Below, piece by piece: positions 6,461 through 11,851 of a stretch of DNA of 11,851 nucleotides (positions within the stretch are counted from its first letter, which is position 1; each line of letters starts with the position of its first letter). The position numbers and the translations under genes are program-made. Under the pieces are notes generated by a model, which was not told the origin of the DNA, did not search any database, and was given only the letters and a program-made list of their open reading frames with translations. The DNA is from Fidelibacterota bacterium (GTDB lineage Bacteria; Fidelibacterota; Marinisomatia; Marinisomatales; TCS55): assembly GCA_002712245.1 (NCBI GenBank), contig PASZ01000017.1, forward strand, positions 1 to 11,851. Direction: 5' to 3'.

Positions 6461-8706
6461 TAAGAAATTTTTATTTCATTCTATTATTTAATTTAGCGTC
6501 ATCTCAAGTTAGGATTGGTGAATTTCAGTCATTTTCTTCTTATTTAAATATTTATGACATCGAATTATCAAAAGATTTTTTATTATATATATCTAATTCT
6601 GGTTTTATTGAATATGATTATAAAGAAAAATTCAATAACGCTATCTCAGTTGACCAAGGCCTTACTATTAATGATTTAAATGAAATCCATATTGATATTA
6701 AAGGTAATTATTGGATAGGGTCAAATAATGGAATAATGGTATGGGGTAAGGAAGAAAAAAAACTTAAAGCTGAATTTGAAATAGGAATAGAAAAATTAAC
6801 GGGTTTTATAGATTTTAATAATCTGATTTATGCATCTGTAAAATTAAATGGACAGTGGGGATTGGTTGAGTTTATTTATAATGATGATAAGATTTATTAT
6901 AGGGATTTTTATAAAAGGAACGATATAAATGATATATCAAAAATAATAGAATTCAATGATAATATTTATATTATATCATCAAATAAAATCCTATCAGGAA
7001 ATCCATTTAAGGAGCACATCACATATTGGGCAAATCCACTATTTGATATAAACGATGACGTTGTCGACTTTTCATCTGATGAAAACAGCCTTTTTATTTT
7101 AACGAAAAATGCTATATATCAACTACACTCTGACAATTCAACCTCTGTTTTTTTTGAAAACAATCTATCTTTAGGTTCAATCAAGCTTTTATCTGCATCT
7201 AGCAATAATTTATTTGCGATATCTGACACATCGATCTTTCAAATAAATAAAAATAAATTAACTCACTTATTCACAGACCCTAGTCTAGTTTTTAATGACA
7301 TTAAAAGCGATAGTGAAGTATTATGGCTTGGCACAGATTATGGGTTAGCAAAGTATTCTAACAGCTTATATGAAAATTTGCTATTTAATCAGGCTTTAAT
7401 CAATAGTTCTGATATCATTGAGATATCTAACCAAGGTCAATTAATTTTAGCAAGCGCCAAAGGTATTTCTTTATCTGGTTGGAATAATTATTCAACACAA
7501 ATTATACCTGCATTTATTTCTGATAATTTTAATATATCTAAAATAGATTATGATTTTGGTAAAAAAATATCTAAATCAATATTCAATAATAGCACGTTAT
7601 ACTTAAGCATGATCGAATCGTCTTCTGCTGGAATATTATCATTTGATATTATAGGAAATGAATTAAATCTTGTAAAAAGATATTATCCCATTGAAAGTCA
7701 AAATAGCAATTCATCCGAATATACTGTTGAAGATATAGTTATTGATAGTCAAGATAATCTTTGGGCCTCATCTTCTGGCAATTATAATTATCCGTTGAGC
7801 GTTTTTACCAATAATCAATCTAGATATTTTCCTGCTAACTCAGCGCAGAATAATATTATAAGAAGAGGTAGTCCCCTAGTTGTAGATAATTATAATAGGT
7901 TGTGGTTATTTTCATTGAATGGGTTACTCATGTACAAATATTCAGGAAATATTTTAGACCCTCAAAGTGAGAAGTGGGTTAGTGAGCCAATAGTCGAGGG
8001 AGTAAATCGAAGACCTCTTAGTTTTGGTATATCAAAAAATAATACATTATGGATCTTGACTGAGCTGGGTCTAATCTTTAAAGAATTAAAGGCTACAGAT
8101 TCTGATCCAGTTGCAGAGACTGGTCCAATTACATCCAGTGGAAATATTTCACCTTATTTCTCAAATATTCCATTTGATGAAAATTCAATTATCAGATTTG
8201 ACCCTCGAGGAAACATATGGATTACTTCCAAGCAGGATGGAATTTTTGTTCTAGATACTAATCGTGATTATTGGCCAAATATTGAAGGTATAAATAGTTC
8301 AAATAGTAGTTTAATTTCAAATGAAATTAGCGATATTAAATTCGATGCTGATTTGGGATTAGCTTATATTGCTACAAATTTAGGTGTAAGCAAATTCAAA
8401 ATACCATTTGCTTTAGAAATTGATCAAATTGATCAAATTGATATTTTTCCAAGCCCATTCAGGATACCATCAAAGTATCCATTAACAATTAATGGAGTTC
8501 CTGAACAAAGCTCTATTCAAATAATGACTTTAAATGGGACAATAGTCAAGACGCTCAATTCAAATGAGATTAATGGTTATCAAGCAGTATGGAATGGGGT
8601 AGATATGAATGGTAGATCTGTAGGAAGTGGTATTTATTTGGTATTGATTATTAGCAAGAAGCATAAGATAAATACAATGAAAAAGTTGGCAGTAATTAAA
8701 AATTGA
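6457..8706 (+). CDS. Secreted beta-propeller protein with C-terminal sorting-type domain, PorZ-like
   Basis: A 749-residue exported protein. The signal peptide is MIRNFYFILLFNLASS with Gln17 next. Propeller-blade motifs of the two-component-regulator type (D-x-x-G-x-x-W-x-G/A-T/S-x-x-G) recur at about 72-97 (DIKGNYWIGSNNGI), 281-301 (LWLGTDYGLAKY), 424-440, 475-495, 522-540, 577-600 (FDPRGNIWITSKQDGI) and 621-648. Residues about 660-749 form a C-terminal beta-sandwich of the FlgD/type IX sorting kind (IFPSPFRIP, NGVDMNGRSVGSGIYLVLI, MKKLAVIKN). There is no membrane helix, kinase or DNA-binding domain. The N-terminal opening (IGEFQSFSSYLN... ISNSGFIEYD... GLTINDLNEI), size and two-propeller-plus-CTD plan resemble PorZ (about 776 residues), a type IX secretion surface component. 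A generic propeller protein is the alternative. The start is TTG overlapping the previous stop, and no earlier or nearby ATG preserves the signal peptide. Confidence 0.85.
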   Translation: MIRNFYFILLFNLASSQVRIGEFQSFSSYLNIYDIELSKDFLLYISNSGFIEYDYKEKFNNAISVDQGLTINDLNEIHIDIKGNYWIGSNNGIMVWGKEEKKLKAEFEIGIEKLTGFIDFNNLIYASVKLNGQWGLVEFIYNDDKIYYRDFYKRNDINDISKIIEFNDNIYIISSNKILSGNPFKEHITYWANPLFDINDDVVDFSSDENSLFILTKNAIYQLHSDNSTSVFFENNLSLGSIKLLSASSNNLFAISDTSIFQINKNKLTHLFTDPSLVFNDIKSDSEVLWLGTDYGLAKYSNSLYENLLFNQALINSSDIIEISNQGQLILASAKGISLSGWNNYSTQIIPAFISDNFNISKIDYDFGKKISKSIFNNSTLYLSMIESSSAGILSFDIIGNELNLVKRYYPIESQNSNSSEYTVEDIVIDSQDNLWASSSGNYNYPLSVFTNNQSRYFPANSAQNNIIRRGSPLVVDNYNRLWLFSLNGLLMYKYSGNILDPQSEKWVSEPIVEGVNRRPLSFGISKNNTLWILTELGLIFKELKATDSDPVAETGPITSSGNISPYFSNIPFDENSIIRFDPRGNIWITSKQDGIFVLDTNRDYWPNIEGINSSNSSLISNEISDIKFDADLGLAYIATNLGVSKFKIPFALEIDQIDQIDIFPSPFRIPSKYPLTINGVPEQSSIQIMTLNGTIVKTLNSNEINGYQAVWNGVDMNGRSVGSGIYLVLIISKKHKINTMKKLAVIKN
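8419..8442 (+). repeat. Short tandem 9-bp repeat in the propeller-CTD linker
   Basis: The unit ATTGATCAA occurs 2.7 times in frame, encoding the IDQIDQID stretch. It lies exactly at the junction between the last propeller blade and the C-terminal domain, where a change of length would be tolerated. Slippage is the simplest explanation. Confidence 0.7.
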
Positions 8707-8903
8707 GCCCTATTACAAAAATAATCAGAGTAGTCGTAGGAATCATACTGATAATTATTGGTCTAATTGGAGGATTGATTCCAATTTTTCAAGGGTGGGT
8801 TTTTGGAATTCCAGGCTTAATGTTACTTGGAAGTGTTTTCCCTTCCATCAAAAGAGCGACAAGAAAAATTTTAGTCAAGGCCAAGAAAAAGATAAAACGA
8901 TAG
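8703..8903 (+). CDS. Small two-helix membrane protein, PGPGW-like
   Basis: A 66-residue protein with two hydrophobic segments (about residues 6-28 and 31-46) and a strongly basic C-terminal tail (KRATRKILVKAKKKIKR). The centre, GLIGGLIPIFQGWVFGIPGLMLLG, resembles the small membrane proteins with a PGPGW motif in the interhelix turn, but the motif is not exact here (PIFQGW), so the family is tentative. The start is TTG, with the upstream TGA stop nested in TTGA, giving an ATGA-like overlap with the propeller gene. No Shine-Dalgarno is visible. The gene ends 17 nt from the stop of the convergent OPT transporter gene. Confidence 0.65.
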   Translation: MSPITKIIRVVVGIILIIIGLIGGLIPIFQGWVFGIPGLMLLGSVFPSIKRATRKILVKAKKKIKR

Positions 8904-8920
8904 CCTTATTATTTTTTAAT

Positions 8921-10795
8921 TTATTTTTTTGACACTGCTCTATAAAGCCAAAAGATCATTGCTAAGAATAAAACTGGACCTAAAAGACCCATTCCAGATA
9001 ATTGCGGCCACCAATCTTTTTGCCCTGAAATGAAAATTGGTACAGCTACAAGAATACCCATTAAGGCTTCCCCTGTAATAAATCCAGATGACATCAATAA
9101 CCCTTTTTTCTCCGATGCGTCTGAACCTCCTGCTGTTTTACCAAAATGATTGATCATTCCTCCAATAAAAATTGGCACTGTTAATGTAATGGGAAGATAA
9201 ATGCCAACCGCTACAGCTAAAACAGGAACACGAAAATCAGATCCAATCTTTTCTTGTCTTAGATCAATCAATATCAAGACTACAGCAATTAACCCACCAA
9301 TGTAAACAAACGTCCATGGTAAATTTCCATTAAAAACACCATCTGCGACAGATTTCATAAGTGTTGCTTGGGGTGCTGAGAGTGTAGGGGAGCCGATTGT
9401 ATATGCAGTATGCAGTATGTCAAGAACTAGACCCAGCACTATAGCAGAAGACACAGTACCAACAATTTGCATTACTTGCTGTTTCCATGGAGTTGCTCCC
9501 ACTAATTGCCCCGCTTTTAAATCTTGAAGGTTATCTCCTCCAATAGCTGCAGCACAGCAAACGACGGCGCCAACCATAATCGCGCTTGCGGCACCCACGC
9601 CAGATCCTGTACCTAATAGCGCCAGTAAAAGAATAGAGGTAAATAAAATTGTTGCGATTGTAACACCAGAAATAGGATTATTTGATGATCCTACTACGCC
9701 AGCCATGTAAGCAGCTACCGCAGAAAAAAGAAAGCCAAAAACCATCATTACAACAGTCAAAAGAGCAGCAACAGCCAATGAGTTAACTATATCAACATAA
9801 AGTAAAAAGACTGGTACCAAAAATGCTAAAAGAGCTATTCCCACATAATTGATTGGCATGTCTTTTTCTTCAAGCGGAACTTCTTTATCTGATGAATTAT
9901 CTTTTAAGGAATTGAGGCTTGCTTTGACACCATCAATCAATGGTTTAAATAGTTTAATTAAAGACCATACGCCTCCAACAACCATAGCGCCTACACCAAG
10001 GTATCGTATTTTTGAATTCCAAATATCCCAAGCTGAATCAAGTGCATCCCCTTCAAATCCATTAATTGCAGAGTAGATGGGTATGGCCACTAGCCAGGAT
10101 ATTAAACCACCTCCAACAACTAAGATCCCAATATTTCTACCAACAATGTAACCTACGGAGATCAGAGCAGGGGATATATCTGTTCCAATTCCAAAAATAG
10201 AACCCTTACCTGCACCAATTGCAGTTGCTCCTGCAATTTCTGATTTCCAGGCGCCAAATCCTCCTTGAAATAACTTCATCGTACCACCAAATAAGCTACT
10301 TAACCCTATTATTTTAAGGCCACCCGATCCATCGTCTTTTTTACCTTTTTTGGCTTCATCTCCAGCTTGAAGGACTTCAGCTGTGGCTACACCCTCAGGA
10401 TATTTGAGTTTGGCATTGATAATTAGTGCACGTCTCAGTGGAACTGTAAATAACACTCCAATTACTCCACCAATCGCTGCAATTTTAGCAACCTCAAAAT
10501 AGTCAAATGTATCCCAATAGCCTAGTAGCACCAGTGCGGGAATAGTAAAAATCACTCCAGCAGCTAAAGATTCCCCAGCCGATGCCGCCGTTTGAACAAT
10601 ATTATTTTCACGAATATTTGAATTTTTAAATAAAGATAGTACTCCCATAGAAATGACCGCTGCTGGTATAGATGCCGATACGGTCATTCCAGCAAAAAGC
10701 CCTAAGTAGGCATTTGCTCCGGCCAAAACCATTGAAAGAATTACTCCAAGAAAAAGAGCTTTAATCGTGATTTCAGAATTTTGATTATTTGACAT
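8921..10795 (-). CDS. OPT-family oligopeptide transporter
   Basis: Inner-membrane transporter of 624 residues with about 14-16 hydrophobic segments, belonging to the prokaryotic OPT branch (TIGR00733-like). The family imports oligopeptides, and some members import metal-chelate compounds, probably by proton symport. Visible family blocks, numbered from the chosen start, are GANAYLGLFAGMTVSASIPA (from about 26), NNIVQTAASAGESLAAG (about 64-80), KYPEGVATAEVLQAG (about 131-145), SSNNPISGVTIATI and GGDNLQDLKAGQLVGATPWK, and near the end GLLMSSGFITGEALMGI. An upstream in-frame ATG at 10834 would add 13 residues, but an AGGA sits 5 nt before the ATG at 10795, and the extra residues (MCIIFFLTFFRIN) look like translated spacer. 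The gene is visibly less AT-rich than its neighbours, partly because the protein is rich in Gly and Ala. Its substrate cannot be told from sequence. Confidence 0.93.
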   Translation of the reverse strand: MSNNQNSEITIKALFLGVILSMVLAGANAYLGLFAGMTVSASIPAAVISMGVLSLFKNSNIRENNIVQTAASAGESLAAGVIFTIPALVLLGYWDTFDYFEVAKIAAIGGVIGVLFTVPLRRALIINAKLKYPEGVATAEVLQAGDEAKKGKKDDGSGGLKIIGLSSLFGGTMKLFQGGFGAWKSEIAGATAIGAGKGSIFGIGTDISPALISVGYIVGRNIGILVVGGGLISWLVAIPIYSAINGFEGDALDSAWDIWNSKIRYLGVGAMVVGGVWSLIKLFKPLIDGVKASLNSLKDNSSDKEVPLEEKDMPINYVGIALLAFLVPVFLLYVDIVNSLAVAALLTVVMMVFGFLFSAVAAYMAGVVGSSNNPISGVTIATILFTSILLLALLGTGSGVGAASAIMVGAVVCCAAAIGGDNLQDLKAGQLVGATPWKQQVMQIVGTVSSAIVLGLVLDILHTAYTIGSPTLSAPQATLMKSVADGVFNGNLPWTFVYIGGLIAVVLILIDLRQEKIGSDFRVPVLAVAVGIYLPITLTVPIFIGGMINHFGKTAGGSDASEKKGLLMSSGFITGEALMGILVAVPIFISGQKDWWPQLSGMGLLGPVLFLAMIFWLYRAVSKK

Positions 10796-10800
10796 ATTTA

Positions 10801-10804
10801 TCCT
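10801..10804 (-). promoter_or_regulatory. Ribosome-binding site fixing the OPT transporter start
   Basis: On the minus strand AGGA stands 5 nt upstream of the ATG at 10795-10793. This selects that ATG over the in-frame ATG 39 nt further upstream, which has no comparable site. Confidence 0.75.
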
Positions 10805-10875
10805 AAAAAATGTTAAAAAAAATATGATACACATAACGATTAAACAAGTATAGAAATTAGTTTTTATTTTTTTTG

Positions 10876-10881
10876 TACAAT
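10876..10881 (+). promoter_or_regulatory. Candidate -10 element for the TPP-controlled receptor gene
   Basis: TACAAT differs from TATAAT by one base and would start transcription about 20 nt upstream of the riboswitch, a sensible leader geometry. No good -35 hexamer is found 16-18 nt upstream. The overlapping AATATTTG is one base from the Bacteroides-type TAnnTTTG element, which may be the relevant signal. The region is very AT-rich, so a chance match is possible. Confidence 0.3.
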
Positions 10882-10910
10882 ATTTGTTTATCTTTTTAAT
10901 TTTAAGTTTA

Positions 10911-10990
10911 TGGGGTGCTGTTATTTAAACAGGTGATAGCGGCTGAGATTAAACCCGAGCACCTGATCTGGATAATACCAGCGTAGGAAT
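10911..10990 (+). ncRNA. TPP riboswitch (THI element)
   Basis: The conserved core of the thiamin pyrophosphate aptamer is present in order: GGGGTGC (10912-10918), the variable hairpin CTGTT/AACAG (10918-10932), GGCTGAGA (10941-10948), ACCC (10953-10956), CACCTGATCTGGATAATACC (10960-10979) and CAGCGTAGGAA (10979-10989). The stem CTGG/CCAG (10968-10971 with 10978-10981) and the pairing GGGT/ACCC are intact. The outer P1 stem is weak by eye, so the exact ends are uncertain. It lies on the same strand as, and 6 nt before, the receptor ATG at 10997. TPP binding is expected to switch the gene off. No terminator hairpin fits between the aptamer and the start codon, so control at translation is favoured. 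Confidence 0.96.
10985..10988 (+). promoter_or_regulatory. Shine-Dalgarno embedded in the TPP aptamer
   Basis: AGGA is part of the aptamer's conserved 3' segment (GCGTAGGAA) and lies 8 nt before the ATG at 10997. It is the only plausible ribosome site for the receptor, so ligand-stabilised folding would directly limit ribosome access. Confidence 0.75.
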
Positions 10991-10996
10991 CAAAAA

Positions 10997-11851
10997 ATGA
11001 AATTTTTTACTTTATCTCTCATATTCTTAATTATTAACCTTTCTCATTTAACAGCTCAAAGCATTTCTGTAGTTGGGACTGTATTAAATGATCAAACCCA
11101 AGCACCTCTATCAAATGTAAATGTAATATTTAATAATAACGGCACATCTACAGATCTAAATGGGAAGTTTGAATTTGTTGCTGATTATGGAGACAGTGTC
11201 TTTTTTACACATATAGGCTATAAACCGATAAAAATGCAGATTAAAGCCAATATGTTGATCTTGATGCAACCATTCTCATTAATCGGAAATTCAATAGATG
11301 TCAGCGCTTACAGAGCTATATCAGGATTGACTCCAGTATCATTCTCAAGTTTAACGGCTGAAGAAATTAAGCTTAAATATACCGTACAAGATATTCCGAT
11401 GGTTTTATCAACAGAACCTGGCGTATGGGCTTACAGTGAAAGTGGAAACGGAACAGGTTATTCGTATGCCTCCATCAGAGGATTTGATCAAAGTAGGATT
11501 GCTGTCCTTTTTGATGGGGTTCCAATGAATGACAACGAGAGTCATCAGGTCTATTGGGTTGATCATGGAGATTTATTAGCGGATACTAAAGACATACAAA
11601 TACAGCGTGGAATCGGTACGAGCCTCTATGGGTCTTCCTCCTTTGGTGGTTCTATAAATGTTAGAACTCAAATTAGTAGCAACTCCAGAGAGATTAATTT
11701 TTCACATGGCTTAGGTAATTGGAATACAAAGAAATACCGATTCAAATATCTATCTGGAAAAGATCTTGGTGAAAAAACTAGCCTAGCGCTTAGAATGTCT
11801 ACTATTGACTCAGATGGCTACAGAAAGGAACATGGATCATCGCAGAGAGGT
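10997..11851 (+). CDS. TonB-dependent outer-membrane receptor, probably for thiamin (3'-partial)
   Basis: The frame is open for 285 codons to the window end. A signal peptide (MKFFTLSLIFLIINLSHLTA) is followed by Gln21. Residues about 26-95 form a carboxypeptidase-regulatory-like beta-sandwich (VVGTVLNDQTQAPLSNVNV ... STDLNGKFEF ... FFTHIGYKP). The TonB plug domain follows at about 110-225, with YTVQDIPMVLSTEPGVWAY, ASIRGFDQSRIAVLFDGVPM, IQIQRGIGTSLYGSSSFGG and INV. The start of the barrel (SLALRMSTIDSDGYRK) is reached at the end of the window. Such receptors carry ligands across the outer membrane using TonB energy. The N-terminal plan is common in FCB bacteria. A TPP riboswitch directly upstream predicts thiamin or a thiamin precursor as substrate, as for TPP-regulated outer-membrane receptors known in Bacteroides. 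The rest of the barrel, and any linked inner-membrane carrier, lies beyond the window. Confidence 0.95.
   Translation, partial: MKFFTLSLIFLIINLSHLTAQSISVVGTVLNDQTQAPLSNVNVIFNNNGTSTDLNGKFEFVADYGDSVFFTHIGYKPIKMQIKANMLILMQPFSLIGNSIDVSAYRAISGLTPVSFSSLTAEEIKLKYTVQDIPMVLSTEPGVWAYSESGNGTGYSYASIRGFDQSRIAVLFDGVPMNDNESHQVYWVDHGDLLADTKDIQIQRGIGTSLYGSSSFGGSINVRTQISSNSREINFSHGLGNWNTKKYRFKYLSGKDLGEKTSLALRMSTIDSDGYRKEHGSSQRG

Noticed and set aside
8877..8930. Possible terminator between the convergent genes (AAGGC ... GCCTT followed by T-runs)
   Set aside because: The stem would be only 5 bp with a 21-nt loop, too weak to call. The T-runs are common in this AT-rich spacer and in the transporter's lysine codons.
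9849..10076. Plus-strand open frame of 75 codons
   Set aside because: It lies antisense within the OPT transporter and has no recognisable features.
10796..10875. Promoter for the OPT transporter on the minus strand
   Set aside because: TATACT and TATCAT occur as -10-like hexamers, but no -35 lies at a proper distance. The stretch is too AT-rich to choose between them.

Overview
The window reads as an AT-rich chromosomal segment of a Gram-negative bacterium of the FCB (Bacteroidota-like) superphylum. An uncultured marine lineage such as Marinimicrobia (SAR406) would fit, but that placement is inference. The evidence is a TonB-dependent receptor with an N-terminal carboxypeptidase-regulatory-like domain, a beta-propeller protein with a C-terminal sorting-type domain, signal peptides that all end just before a glutamine, few clear Shine-Dalgarno sites, and several TTG starts. 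No phage, insertion sequence, CRISPR array or defence island is visible. The content is mostly core and envelope genes.

Layout. (1) Positions 1-3531 hold a tightly packed plus-strand operon: the 3' part of miaB (tRNA methylthiolation), a LapA-domain membrane protein, a membrane-anchored TPR protein resembling LapB but without its rubredoxin domain, and a secreted TPR plus SPOR-domain protein. (2) A selenocysteine tRNA gene (selC, anticodon UCA) lies at 3549-3641. (3) Positions 3670-5360 hold a very basic small protein with a tandem KKAPA tail, a 69-residue membrane protein, a TIGR02206/YwaF-type membrane protein and a small secreted protein of unknown function. (4) Positions 5384-8903 hold a site-2-type M50 intramembrane protease, a 749-residue secreted beta-propeller protein with a PorZ-like architecture, and a 66-residue membrane protein. 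(5) On the minus strand at 8921-10795 is an OPT-family oligopeptide transporter, convergent with the preceding cluster. (6) A 201-bp divergent spacer carries a clear TPP riboswitch, which leads into a TonB-dependent receptor cut off by the window end at 11851.

How the genes work together. Operon 1 links tRNA modification to envelope functions (LapA/LapB-type control and a SPOR protein). The riboswitch predicts that the receptor imports thiamin or a precursor when TPP is scarce. The aptamer's 3' edge contains the only good ribosome-binding site for the receptor, so control of translation initiation is likely. I found no wholly novel system. The best leads are the unusual selC, the LapB homologue without rubredoxin, the recently expanded lysine-rich repeat gene, the PorZ-like protein, and the consistent glutamine at signal-peptide cleavage sites.
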